Shown: positions 18,762-28,330, counted from the stretch's first letter. The stretch: 64,000 nucleotides of DNA from Bifidobacterium polysaccharolyticum (GCF_016101585.1 NZ_JACFQG010000005.1:1-64000); one strand, 5' to 3'. Notes: generated from the sequence alone by a model not told the origin. Made by a program: numbers and translations.

Positions 18762-20489
18762 ATGCAGCAGACGACGAGCAACCTGACGATGATGCGTCGC
18801 ATGGCCCGGCTGATGAAGCCCCTGGCTGGTACGGAGGGCAAGGCCATCCTCTGCGGCAGCTTGGGCCATCTCTTTGCTGTCTGGAGCATGATGGCAGCCG
18901 CAGCGGCTCTGATCGGTCTGGTCACAGACTGGCCGCCGCTGAACGGTCAGTGGGTCGTCTGGGCTCTGGTGGCGGTTCTGACTGCTCTCAGCAGAGGGGT
19001 TATGGCCTATGGAGAGCAGTACTACAACCATGAGATGGCCTTCAGTATGCTCCGCGACATCCGCACGACGGTCTTCGACAAGATGCGCTCCCTGGCCCCG
19101 GCCGGTCTGCGAGACCAGGCGCGCGGGGACATGGTGACGGTGATTACCAACGACATCGAGCTGCTGGAGATCTTCTACGCTCATACCCTATCGCCCATCG
19201 CCATCGCCCTGGTGACCTCCTTGGCCAACCTGGCCCTGCTCACTTGGCTCTCGCCCTGGATGGGTCTAGCCGCCCTGGTCTCCTACCTGATTGTCGGTCT
19301 GCTCATCCCCATCCTGAGCGCTAGACCCACTTTCAAGGTGGCTATGGAGGAGCGGACGGCCCAAGCCAATTTGCACTCTCTGCTTCTGGAGACACTGCAG
19401 GGCCGTACCGAATTGGCGGGGCTGGGCGCTTTGGAGAATACCCGTCGCCGGGTGGGAGCCGCTACGGACCAGATGCTGGATGCCCGGGGGCGCACCTCTG
19501 GGCGGACCATCGCCAACGATATGGTCACCAACGTGGTCACTCTGATCTGCGCTGGAGTCTTCACTCTGATGGCCTGCCACCTAGGTTCGGCAGGGTTGGT
19601 GAATCCTGCCCGAGGGATGATCGGGCTGGTCGGCTTCCTCTCCTCCTTCGCTCCCTTGATACCTGTGGCCCGGCTTGGTGCTGGCTTGCAGCCTACCCTG
19701 GCTGCTGCTCGGCGGGTCTTTTCGCTTTTGGACAAGGAGCCGCCTGTGCGTGAGGTGGAATCCGGTCATGGGAATCGCCTGGCGGGGTTCACTGGAGAGG
19801 AGGCCAAGGTGGTTTCCTTCTCCTACGCTGTCAAGACTGACACGGGCAAGACTGACCCAGGTAAACATGGCGGTCGAATCGCGGTTTTGGATAATCTGGA
19901 TCTTTCCATCAAACCTGGCGAGTTGATTGGCATCCAAGGTGCCAACGGGGTTGGTAAGTCCACCTTGATCGACCTGCTGATGCGGTTCCAGGAGCGAAGC
20001 GGCGGGGATCTGACCGTTTCCGACCTGCCGATCGAGACCATCTGCACCGCTGATCTGCGTGCCCAGCAGACTCTGGTGAGCCAGGACACTTATATATTCA
20101 GTCTCACATTGGCGGATAGCATCGCTCTGGCCCGGCCCGATGCCAGCAGAAAGGATATTGAGCAGGCGGCTCATGATGCCTGCCTGGATGATCTGATCGA
20201 CCAGCTACCCGACGGCTTGGATCATCTGCTTGCTGACAACGGCTCAGACCTGTCCGAGGGACAGCGGCAAAGGGTGGCTCTGGCTCGCGCCTTTTTGAGC
20301 TCGGCGCCATTCATGCTTTTGGATGAGCCCACCAGCAATATGGATGCTCTCTTGGAGGGCAGAGTTCTGACCAGGCTGATTGAGCGGAAAGGCGACCGTA
20401 CCTGTCTGATCGTCTCCCATCGTCCCTCGGTCCTTGCCAAGGTTGACCGTCTGCTGACGCTGCAGGACGGTAGACTTATCCCCGCCTGA
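18762..20489 (+). CDS. ABC transporter, MdlB/YbtQ-like half-transporter
   Basis: A 575-residue partner half-transporter, normal length. Membrane domain about residues 15-310; ATPase about 345-570 with GANGVGKSTLIDLLMR, LSEGQRQRVALARAF and FMLLDEPTSNMD. The signature has Glu in place of the first Gly (LSEGQ), a common asymmetry in heterodimers. GGGGAG lies upstream of the ATG at 18762 within the end of the previous gene; the open frame back to 18696 overlaps that gene and is not used. There is no gene after it for over 2 kb, so it probably ends the operon. Confidence 0.92.
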   Translation: MQQTTSNLTMMRRMARLMKPLAGTEGKAILCGSLGHLFAVWSMMAAAAALIGLVTDWPPLNGQWVVWALVAVLTALSRGVMAYGEQYYNHEMAFSMLRDIRTTVFDKMRSLAPAGLRDQARGDMVTVITNDIELLEIFYAHTLSPIAIALVTSLANLALLTWLSPWMGLAALVSYLIVGLLIPILSARPTFKVAMEERTAQANLHSLLLETLQGRTELAGLGALENTRRRVGAATDQMLDARGRTSGRTIANDMVTNVVTLICAGVFTLMACHLGSAGLVNPARGMIGLVGFLSSFAPLIPVARLGAGLQPTLAAARRVFSLLDKEPPVREVESGHGNRLAGFTGEEAKVVSFSYAVKTDTGKTDPGKHGGRIAVLDNLDLSIKPGELIGIQGANGVGKSTLIDLLMRFQERSGGDLTVSDLPIETICTADLRAQQTLVSQDTYIFSLTLADSIALARPDASRKDIEQAAHDACLDDLIDQLPDGLDHLLADNGSDLSEGQRQRVALARAFLSSAPFMLLDEPTSNMDALLEGRVLTRLIERKGDRTCLIVSHRPSVLAKVDRLLTLQDGRLIPA

Positions 20490-20523
20490 CCGCAGGCAGA
20501 CGGGAGACGGCCGCGGGCAGGGG

Positions 20524-20790
20524 TCAGTCAGAGGAATTGGCGCATAATCTCGGGCAGCGGCGGCATCTTGGGAATCTGGAACTTCCCCTTGAAGTAGCCG
20601 GTAGCCCTGGGGCTCGCCCCGGTCGATCTTGCCGGGCAGGGGCCTCGTCGTAGGTAGCCACGATCAGTACCTGCCGGTCGGATATGTCGGTCTTGTGGAC
20701 GCGGTCGTCCTGGGCAGTGCACAACTCATGGTATCCAGATTGATGATGTGGCAGTGACCGATTCTGGTGGCCTCCAGGTCTATCTGGATG
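20524..20790 (-). pseudogene. Unidentified gene remnant, frameshifted
   Basis: The minus strand carries coding-like sequence in three successive frames: IQIDLEATRIGHCHIINLD, then DRVHKTDISDRQVLIVATYDE, then ATGYFKGKFQIPKMPPLPEI. Each is protein-like but the joins need frame changes, and no start is visible. I cannot assign a family. It probably belongs to the same decay zone as the nicotinamidase and pyruvate oxidase remnants to its right. Confidence 0.45.
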
Positions 20791-20799
20791 GCAGGAGTC

Positions 20800-20850
20800 T
20801 TATAGAGGTACTTTCCTTATAGAGGTACTTTCCTTATAGAGGTACTTTCG
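20800..20850. repeat. Triple tandem 17-bp repeat
   Basis: Three head-to-tail copies of TTATAGAGGTACTTTCC at 20800-20816, 20817-20833 and 20834-20850; the last copy differs only in its final base (G). It lies in the pseudogene zone, so it may be a replication-slippage product within a dead gene. Confidence 0.95.
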
Positions 20851-21069
20851 GTAGGTGGCCGCCTTAGAAAGGTGCGTATCCGTGCCGCTACCATCTAACC
20901 CGGGGCTAATTCAGGCCGACCTGTTGAACACCATCGCAGATAAGCAGACGTTGATGATATAAGTCAAGATATGCGAGTCAGTATCAGATAACCCCGAAAG
21001 AGCGGCCAGAGTGGCATCCTTCACCATCATCCAGCCTGAAGATACCTATTGGAGCATTCGCCACAGGTC

Positions 21070-21725
21070 TACTTTTCAGATATGGTGAATTCCTGATCGA
21101 TCTCTTTCATTTCTTGCCAGAGACGGACAACCGGATACCGACCCGGGTCATGCCTTGTGCGCTTCGATACCTTGGTCCTCACTGACCGGTACGGCAGATT
21201 CTCGAAGAGCGTGACCTTGTAGATCGGTTCCACAGCACAGATGCCGGTTTCTTTGACGCAATGTGATTCGGCGATACCTACACGTACTTGGTCGACCTTG
21301 GCCAGTAGTACCAGAGCTTCCGACGGGGTGAGGCCGGACGATTTGGCTTTAGAGAACGCCTGCCTCCTCTGGATTCGATCGGTGTTGTCCTCGATGCCTT
21401 CGAATCTAGAGTATGCGGCCGAGTACTGCCCTTTTTGGAATGATAGGAGATTCCCAGTTTCCGAATTTTGGCATGCAATTCAGCCTCGGGTGAGCCGTCT
21501 ATACCATGCTTGAGCTAGCTGTCTACGAAATCTGGGTGGTCGGATCAATGGGTTCCGGGTCGATGTACCAGTCCCGGGTGGTGGCCATATAGGCGTAATC
21601 CCCGGCATGCTCGTGGACGTAGTCGGCAATCCGACCAGTGACCTCGTTGCTTCCCTCGACCGCCAGTTTTTCTCCTTCGCAAAAGGTTGGCTGAACATCC
21701 ACGATTATCAGAATCTTGGGCGTGG
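21070..21725 (-). pseudogene. pncA: Decayed nicotinamidase gene
   Basis: Reading the minus strand across frames recovers a recognisable nicotinamidase. The N-terminal part is KILIIVDVQPTFCEG (catalytic Asp strand), then NEVTGRIADYVHEHAGDYAY and MATTRDWYIDPEP (the position of the D-W-H metal site; His is now Tyr). Further on come KKG-QYSAAYSRFEG and GIAESHCVKET, which contains the nucleophile-Cys motif. Several frameshifts, loss of the W-H-I-D-P-G-x-H metal ligands and absence of a start codon show it is dead. An intact copy would hydrolyse nicotinamide to nicotinate for NAD salvage. Boundaries are approximate. Confidence 0.75.
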
Positions 21726-22015
21726 TGATCGTTGTCTCTGCTGGAACAGACGATACGAATCAAGAATGTCCAACTTTATCTTGCTAGTCATTCATCTACC
21801 ATGGCAGTCTAACGCCATGCCTCGGCCGGTCGTATCAGTCTCCAAGCATATGAAGGAATGCAGAGAATGCAGCTGGCGGACAAGGTGGCGCAGTGGGCAC
21901 TAGATCATCGAGAGTGTCCGTCGCGGATCAGATTCAATGATATGGTCTTATGGGGCTGTTGAGGCAGTTAGTGATCTTTCTGTCGCCACTCTTTTCCTTC
22001 AGACAAAGCAGATGT

Positions 22016-22190
22016 TCAAAATTCCGGTCGCAAATACCCAAGGTCAGCCGCCATAAGGGTCGTCATCTTCTGCCACAAACTCAGTGGAATGGTCTCCACT
22101 TGGCTTCCCAGTCGTTTTAGCGTGGTGGTCACGTTCATGGCATAGCAGTGAGCGATATTCCCAGCCAAGTGAGCCTTGGCATCGACTAGA
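22016..22190 (-). pseudogene. Open remnant of unknown origin
   Basis: About 55 codons on the minus strand stay open and end in TGA at 22016-22018, reading AKAHLAGNIAHCYAMNVTTT and LKRLGSQVETIPLSLWQKMT. It has no start and no family I recognise. It lies directly after the point where the pyruvate oxidase remnant loses its frame. The bases from 21746 to 22015 show nothing I can name. Confidence 0.3.
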
Positions 22191-22194
22191 TTTC

Positions 22195-22650
22195 ACGGCA
22201 GCCTTAGTGCTAAGTTGTTATGGACCAGGTCAGCTTGTTGTATACTGCTACGTCATCGAAGAGCTGGGGAGTATCGATCTTTTGAAAGTACCACGGTGTT
22301 GAGCAGGTGCAACTGTATTTGACCCAAGACGGCTATCACGGGCACTATGATCCATTTTGTATCGGAGAGTCCGTCGGGCATATGGATGATGGCCCTGGAA
22401 CCACCAGTCGACAGCCAGCTGACCGCTTTCCAGGTTCAGCTTGGCGTGGGGCGCAGCGGCCGGAGCCGCTACCGCTTCATGCTTGGCTTGGGTGAAACTT
22501 GACTTTGTTGCTCTGTCGGTAGAGCGCACAGACCATCGTATTTACCGAATCCCCAGCCAGTCCATAAACGTTGTCAATTCCTTAGGTCTCCATGGCCCTG
22601 ACCATCTTGTCGGCAGCTCGGTATCTATCTTCACGCCCCATGTTCGGTTT
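22195..22650 (-). pseudogene. N-terminal remnant of a pyruvate oxidase-like TPP enzyme
   Basis: The minus strand, read with an in-frame stop and at least two frameshifts, gives the start of a thiamine-diphosphate enzyme: AADKMVRAMET-stop-GIDNVYGLAGDSVNTMV, ALYRQSN, then AKHEAVAAPAAAPHAKL (around the catalytic Glu of the H-E-E-x-A-A-L-A-A motif), IVPVIAVLGQ, and finally LFDDVAVYNKLTW before stops take over. The G-I-D-x-V-Y-G-x-x-G-D-S-x-N spacing identifies pyruvate oxidase rather than acetolactate synthase. Only about the first 150 of some 580 residues remain. The ancestor probably made acetyl phosphate, CO2 and H2O2 from pyruvate. Confidence 0.72.
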
Positions 22651-22835
22651 TGTGCAGTTGTTCGTTAATGGTATTGCCAGGCTTCTCATGGCCTGTTGAC
22701 GCTAATCGGTTACGAGCAACTACCATATGTTTTACCTTATAAAATCAAGCATCTTCCCTGCGACTAGGAAGACAATTAAAAGTCTAGGAAAGAGGTCAGG
22801 GAAGCGGGGTATGCACCAAAATAAAACGTTCCATT

Positions 22836-22893
22836 CCGGAATTGATTGTCTCTCCTTCTGCAATATCGGTTGGTTGAGGAGAGACAATCAATT
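22836..22893 (-). terminator. Perfect 17-bp inverted repeat, likely terminator of the restriction gene
   Basis: AATTGATTGTCTCTCCT (22840-22856) and its exact reverse complement (22877-22893) enclose 20 bases. It starts 14 bases beyond the stop of the restriction-modification gene. Read on the minus strand the stem is followed after about ten bases by GTTTTATTTT, so termination is the simplest role, although the T run is not directly adjacent. Confidence 0.55.
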
Positions 22894-22906
22894 GATATGG
22901 ACGTCT

Positions 22907-25900
22907 CTATATGCGCCAATCAGCCGGCCAATCTGTCGGTTGTGGCAGCTCTTCCAATGGCGGTAGCGATTCAACTATATCAAGTGTCTTCATGCTGACA
23001 GTCACGACTTTTTCAACGAGTTCCACGATATACCGTGGATTATCGCTGTAGTTGTTGGGATCGTTGGTAATCCCTGATTTGTTGTCAGTGGTTACCTTGT
23101 ATCGATCAATAAGCCAGCCAATGGCAGATTTGCCGTTTACTACATATTCATAGGCTCGCAATGGTATGCCATGAAGTGTGAGGTGTTCTGCTACTTGGAG
23201 CACTGTGCGGTCAGGCACCCTCTTACCGGTCTCTGGATCCTTGATCCTTTGAGGGTACTTCATTTTCTCGGTTCTTCCGGGTTCCTTGGAATTCCCTACT
23301 TCCATGAGTGGCCAGTTCTCTACAGTTTCATAATTAAGATGCAGGTCAGCCAATGCGCGCCCAGCATTCATGAAAGCCACAAAGTCATTCGCAAGGGGAA
23401 TTCGGGGCATTTCCTTCTTGAGATTATTGCCAAAGCGCTGACGATACTCTGGAGAGTGCAGGATACCGTAAACATAGAAGAATATATCTTCCTTGCTTAT
23501 GCGGGGGTCTCTGTTAGCTTTAAGCGCTGTATTCTTCCCATGTACATGGTGACTTAAGTGGATGCTTTGGTAGGCTTCGCGGAATACGCGAAGTGTGGTA
23601 TCTGTTATTGCACTATGTTGGACCCAACGTGGAGTCTCCCCGCTAATAGGATCTCGATTAATTGCCAGTTGGCCCTGTTGTGCTCCACTAATTTGCTCGT
23701 ACCAGTAGAGTGGGAAGCACTGTCCATGGTGGTTAAGCTCGAGATCTGGAACAAGATTCGTAATAAACGGGCCGCGTTCTCCTGTGATAATAGCAAGATT
23801 TTCCATATCAGAAGCGGGAAAAATTTGTGGCTGGAGATATACACAGCTGTTGAATTGTGAATCCATGTATTGCCACTGTTTAAAGAATGGACGGTACAGA
23901 GCGAGACGCACATGTTCAATGTTGAACTCAGCTTTACGATTCTGGATAATATCGTTGTACACTTCGCGTGTCCATTTGATTCGGGTTTGATCCCTTGTGA
24001 GAAATGACTGAGCATTAGCTGGTTTACCTGCTTGCTGCCAGCGTAGTAGTTCAGAGTTATAAGTGTCGACTGTCCTTTTCATATTTTCGATAACGATGTC
24101 ACGTTCGGAGTTATAGCACCACGAATCACGATTGGTCTTTACCCCTGCTGACCAAATAGAGAAGAGGCCTGTCTTCAGTTTTCTGGTTCCAACCTGAATA
24201 CCGGCCGGTATAAAGGACTTATAGCTATCGTCACGGTGATTAAGCCAATCGCCATGCATATCTTGTTCCAGGCTGGTCCATTCCGGATCTTTGGTGACCG
24301 CTTGGGTGAGAATCCCAAGCTTATCTTCGCGAGATAGATAATCGCCAATGTCACAATAGTGGATTATTCCATGACGATTTGAATTGGGGTTCTTTACTAG
24401 AAGAGTGATGGCAATGGTGGCCCGTGAGCCAGAGTCAAATATCTTGCCGCCTTCGCGTCGAGACTCTTCACCTAAAGTACGCTGATTGCCGCGCAGGTTA
24501 TAAACATAGATATCGTTAAATTCTCTGGTGAAGCATCGCCGTACGCCTGCACCTGCTGCGCTGGTTAGCCACCCACCGTTGGAGACGAAGCAAACTATGC
24601 CAGAGCTGCCGATCCTGTCAGATGCCCAACGAAAAGCTTTGATGTAGTGGTCGTACAAAGAGTTGTTGTTTGTCGCATCCGAATTGGCGACATAAGTCTC
24701 TTCGACACGTTTATCAAGTTTAGGATATCTGGTATTTTGATTTCCCGTATTTTGGCTATCTCCTGCACGGTATGGAGGATTACCGATAATGATTTTGATG
24801 GGTAGGTCTTTTTGCTCCTTCACCCTAGTTGTGTTTTCGACGAATACGCCTAAATCGAGTGGATCGTCCTGTTCATACATCTGGAATGTGTCTGTTAGCA
24901 GGGCGCCGGGGAAGGGTTGGTAATCGCCACCGACACGTTTGTGGTAAGACTGCTCAATATTGATATCCATAATCGTCTCGGCGAGCGGAACGATTTCATT
25001 CGAGTGCAGATCGTGAGTGTATTTGTAAGGTAGGTCTTCATCACTGATAAGACTTCTGTCTTCGATAAGGCGGCAGATATAGGTACCAGTGCCGGCGAAG
25101 CCGTCCAAAATGTGTACACCTTTGTCGCTCAGAGATTGGTTGAATTCTCGTTGCAGTGCACGCTCAACCATGTGCAGTTGTGCATCTACGACTTCTACAG
25201 GCGTGTAAACGATTCCCAGTGAGTCAGCTGTATCTTTGAAGGCTTTGGTGAAGAAGTCATTGTAAATCTCCTTAATCAGATTCTGCTTTGCCAAATCAGA
25301 TTGCAACTGAGCAGCTGACAGCCGCACGCTTGCATACAAATCACGCAAGGTGGCACTATCAATGCTGTCTGGTAATCCTGCTGCGTACAAGGCACTTAAT
25401 GCTCGGTCCAAGCCCTTTATGATCGGATTATTAGCGAGTACTTCTTTATTCGTAAATAGGGTTTCAAAAATTGGTTTGGTGATTTCATGCTGGGCTAGTA
25501 CGGCAATCGCGTCAGCTTCAGAATACCCGGGATTAAGGCTCTCCTGTAATCCCTGAAGGAAAGTAAGGAAAGCGCTGCGAGCAGATCCTTCTTTTGAAAC
25601 TAGTTTGGTGATTTTATCGATCCTGCCTCGAGTTATGGATGCAATGTCATCCGTCCACTCACCCCAGTAGATTTTTGTGCCGCACTTACGCACTATCTGT
25701 GCATTGATTCCTCGAGCCATCTCACTTAGATCAAAGTCGAGTTCAGGTTGTGAGCTATTTCCCTCTTGAATATTCTCATCCGTGATTTCTTGCTCACCTG
25801 ATTCTTGAGAGCCGATTTGGTTCGTCCTATTCGCTGGCTGGCCATTTCTGCGCTTGTTTTTGCGCAACTTCGACTCATCGAGTACATCGACCTCGATAAT

Positions 25901-27919
25901 ACGGCTCAGGGCATCAGTGTCACCAAGACTGGCCGAGTTGATAACGGCATCCAAACGTTCATCATGACTACGTAGTGCAGTGACAACATCCCAGACGGGT
26001 TTATAAGCTCCAGAGGAGAGCACGGAATCAGCATCTGCGCCCAGTGGTATCACCACCGGAATTATGATATAGCCGTACTCCTTGCCAGGAGAACGCCGCA
26101 TTACGCGGCCAACGGATTGGATGATATCTATCTTGCTTTTCCGACTGCTTAGATACATCACCGCATCCAGATCAGGCACATCAATGCCTTCGGCCAGGCA
26201 TCTGGCATTGGATAGAATGTGGCATTCATTGTCGGCCGTCGAAGCTGCCAGCCAGTCCAGTCGCGTTTTGCGGGTCTGTGAATCCATGCCACCATCTACA
26301 TGCTGAACGTCTACAAGAACTTCTTTATTCGCATCGATAAGGGCTTTGTTTTCGCTGCTGTCATCGAGATTTGACGTGTAATCGTCAATGACGGCCCGGA
26401 ACCGTTCTGTCAGAGCTTTGGAAGCTTTGATTGAAGGGGCAAAGGCAATGGCGTGGTGCAGTATTGTCTGACTGCTGTCGTCTTCTATCGCTGTAGGAGA
26501 GCTGTCTGCAATGTTGATGTCGCTGATACTGCGTGAGCGCTTTCGGTCAAAAAGCGCCTTCCAGCAACCGACGAACTTGGCGGCATCATCCAGCGGAATT
26601 TCGGAATCCTTGGCGCCATACATTTCTTGCATGCGCTTGCCCATCATGGATTCGGCAACTTGCATGACTACGATTTTGTAGTCAGTTAATAGATGTTGAT
26701 CTACTGCTTTGCCAAAGCTTAAACGATATGCAACCTTCCCAAAAATGTGTGTATCATCCATGCTGGCTATCTGTATTGCACCAACATCAGCTTTGTTCCG
26801 TGCACCTTCTGAAAAGATGCGAGGTGTGGCAGTCATGTATAGGCGTTTGCTTGAACGTATGAAATGGGGGTCGTGAATTTTTTGGAATGCGGCTTCGCCA
26901 TCGATAACTCCGGTTGTGCGGTGAGCTTCGTCGCAGATTGCTAAGTCAAAATCCGGTAGTCCCTTTTCCTGAGCATCGTGAATGACCTGAATTGACTGGT
27001 AAGTTGAGAATACTACGTTCAGCGCTTTCTTGTTCACATGGAAACGCTGAGAGACGGTTACCGGATTTGTGGTCGCGGGGAATGGTATATCTGATAGCTG
27101 GCCATAAGATTCTTTAGATAGCTTGCTGGCTTTTCCGTCGGAGCACACCACGTATACGTTGATGGGTACACGAACCTGGTTTACCCAGTCACGCATGGTC
27201 TGAGAGACCAGTGATATCGATGGGGCAAGGAATAGGACCGTGCCGCCCTCGCCCAGCATTTCTTCCGTAAGCCTCAGTGATGTTAGCGTCTTGCCGGTAC
27301 CGCAAGCCATAACCATTGAGCAACGGTCAGCCTTGGAAAGCTCTTGTTTGACTGCATCAATGGCTTCCCGTTGGTGTGGACGAGGATCATAGGTGGCACG
27401 CTGCTTGAACTTTGTGCCGTGCACAAACGCACTCCAATCAAGATTTGCGTCGCGCATGGTTTCCAAGTCCATGCGAACCAAATCCAGATCGGGGTGTGTG
27501 TTGAAGTATGTTTCCAAATTTGAAGTATAGCCAGGTGCAGTATCAGCAATCATATAGTGCCGGTACCGATCATCTGCAAGAGCGTTCATAAAGAAAGTGG
27601 CGACATCGCCGTTTGCCAGCCTCGCCTTTGAGTAACATTTCGCTTGTATTGCCCAATACGTGCCATCAACATCTTTCGCAACCAGGTCAATACCTGTATC
27701 TTGTTTACCAGGATTGGTGGGAGCCTCATCCCAAAGCCATACGCCGGTCAGCCGTTCAACCCAAGCAGGGTCATTTTTCAGGAACCATTCGACGGCGCGC
27801 TCAAATCGGGTTCCCTGTTCCCGTTTGTCAACTGAATCCGCAAGGATGCTGGTGAATATTTCCCCCAAAGAGTCTGTTGGCTTGCTTTGGGCAATTGTGT
27901 CATCCGTGTATTCCGTCAT
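22907..27919 (-). CDS. Type ISP restriction-modification enzyme (single polypeptide)
   Basis: A 1670-residue enzyme with every module of the LlaGI/LlaBIII type. Residues about 35-165: Mrr-like PD-(D/E)xK nuclease, with GIDLVAK (Asp 78) and WAIQAKCY (Gln 92, Lys 94). Residues about 175-690: SF2 helicase/translocase, with MACGTGKTLTSL (Walker A), CDEAHRTTG (motif II), YMTATPRIF (motif III) and QSVGRVMRRSPGK (motif VI). After a helical coupler comes an adenine methyltransferase with DGFAGTGTYICRL (motif I) and IIIGNPPYRAG (motif IV), then a C-terminal target-recognition region. These enzymes cut after head-on collision of translocating molecules and methylate one strand of an asymmetric site. 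The gene is clearly richer in A and T than its neighbours, indicating recent transfer. No frameshift is visible, so it is likely active. Confidence 0.95.
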   Translation of the reverse strand: MTEYTDDTIAQSKPTDSLGEIFTSILADSVDKREQGTRFERAVEWFLKNDPAWVERLTGVWLWDEAPTNPGKQDTGIDLVAKDVDGTYWAIQAKCYSKARLANGDVATFFMNALADDRYRHYMIADTAPGYTSNLETYFNTHPDLDLVRMDLETMRDANLDWSAFVHGTKFKQRATYDPRPHQREAIDAVKQELSKADRCSMVMACGTGKTLTSLRLTEEMLGEGGTVLFLAPSISLVSQTMRDWVNQVRVPINVYVVCSDGKASKLSKESYGQLSDIPFPATTNPVTVSQRFHVNKKALNVVFSTYQSIQVIHDAQEKGLPDFDLAICDEAHRTTGVIDGEAAFQKIHDPHFIRSSKRLYMTATPRIFSEGARNKADVGAIQIASMDDTHIFGKVAYRLSFGKAVDQHLLTDYKIVVMQVAESMMGKRMQEMYGAKDSEIPLDDAAKFVGCWKALFDRKRSRSISDINIADSSPTAIEDDSSQTILHHAIAFAPSIKASKALTERFRAVIDDYTSNLDDSSENKALIDANKEVLVDVQHVDGGMDSQTRKTRLDWLAASTADNECHILSNARCLAEGIDVPDLDAVMYLSSRKSKIDIIQSVGRVMRRSPGKEYGYIIIPVVIPLGADADSVLSSGAYKPVWDVVTALRSHDERLDAVINSASLGDTDALSRIIEVDVLDESKLRKNKRRNGQPANRTNQIGSQESGEQEITDENIQEGNSSQPELDFDLSEMARGINAQIVRKCGTKIYWGEWTDDIASITRGRIDKITKLVSKEGSARSAFLTFLQGLQESLNPGYSEADAIAVLAQHEITKPIFETLFTNKEVLANNPIIKGLDRALSALYAAGLPDSIDSATLRDLYASVRLSAAQLQSDLAKQNLIKEIYNDFFTKAFKDTADSLGIVYTPVEVVDAQLHMVERALQREFNQSLSDKGVHILDGFAGTGTYICRLIEDRSLISDEDLPYKYTHDLHSNEIVPLAETIMDINIEQSYHKRVGGDYQPFPGALLTDTFQMYEQDDPLDLGVFVENTTRVKEQKDLPIKIIIGNPPYRAGDSQNTGNQNTRYPKLDKRVEETYVANSDATNNNSLYDHYIKAFRWASDRIGSSGIVCFVSNGGWLTSAAGAGVRRCFTREFNDIYVYNLRGNQRTLGEESRREGGKIFDSGSRATIAITLLVKNPNSNRHGIIHYCDIGDYLSREDKLGILTQAVTKDPEWTSLEQDMHGDWLNHRDDSYKSFIPAGIQVGTRKLKTGLFSIWSAGVKTNRDSWCYNSERDIVIENMKRTVDTYNSELLRWQQAGKPANAQSFLTRDQTRIKWTREVYNDIIQNRKAEFNIEHVRLALYRPFFKQWQYMDSQFNSCVYLQPQIFPASDMENLAIITGERGPFITNLVPDLELNHHGQCFPLYWYEQISGAQQGQLAINRDPISGETPRWVQHSAITDTTLRVFREAYQSIHLSHHVHGKNTALKANRDPRISKEDIFFYVYGILHSPEYRQRFGNNLKKEMPRIPLANDFVAFMNAGRALADLHLNYETVENWPLMEVGNSKEPGRTEKMKYPQRIKDPETGKRVPDRTVLQVAEHLTLHGIPLRAYEYVVNGKSAIGWLIDRYKVTTDNKSGITNDPNNYSDNPRYIVELVEKVVTVSMKTLDIVESLPPLEELPQPTDWPADWRI

Positions 27920-28257
27920 CAGTTACCTTATCCTCCGACTGTCGGCTTCAATGTCATTCTAGAAGTGATTATGATTAACTCATAAGCAGACTTTGTGATG
28001 TAGGAAATCAACATGACCAGAGTAATAAGGGTGTCCTGTTGCGCTACTTGTTTAATGAAAATTACTGTAAGTCAGATGCGGGATTTTTACAAAGAATCCG
28101 AGCCGGTTGAATTCATCGATTAAAAGCAACGTATGATTCAGTGCGATTGCCCTAATTCTTCTAGATTAAAAATGAACAGGATAGAGGCCTGGAATCTGTA
28201 CTGGATTGGAGGACTTATGAAAAGGGCCCCTTGCGGAATCCCGGAAATCCCTACCTG
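27920..28257. other. AT-rich gap upstream of the restriction gene
   Basis: About 340 bases without a supported gene. The first 200 share the AT-rich composition of the restriction island and must contain its promoter (minus strand); ATGATTAACTCATAAG around 27970 is AT-rich enough but I cannot fix -10 and -35 boxes. The last 60 bases regain normal composition before the tRNA-Ala gene. Confidence 0.4.
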
Positions 28258-28330
28258 TGGAGCTAGCCGGATTCGAACCGGCGACCCTCTGCTTGCAAAG
28301 CAGATGCGCTACCAGCTGCGCCATAGCCCC
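28258..28330 (-). tRNA. tRNA-Ala (anticodon TGC)
   Basis: A complete 73-base cloverleaf on the minus strand. Acceptor GGGGCTA pairs with TAGCTCC; D arm GCGCAGCTGGTAGCGC; anticodon arm TCTGC-TTTGCAA-GCAGA with TGC; T arm GCCGG-TTCGAAT-CCGGC. The CCA end is not fully encoded (discriminator A then C). Confidence 0.96.

Noticed and set aside
20524-22720. Transposase remnants in the decay zone
   Set aside because: I looked for DDE or HTH pieces and inverted ends; the recognisable parts are nicotinamidase and pyruvate oxidase instead.
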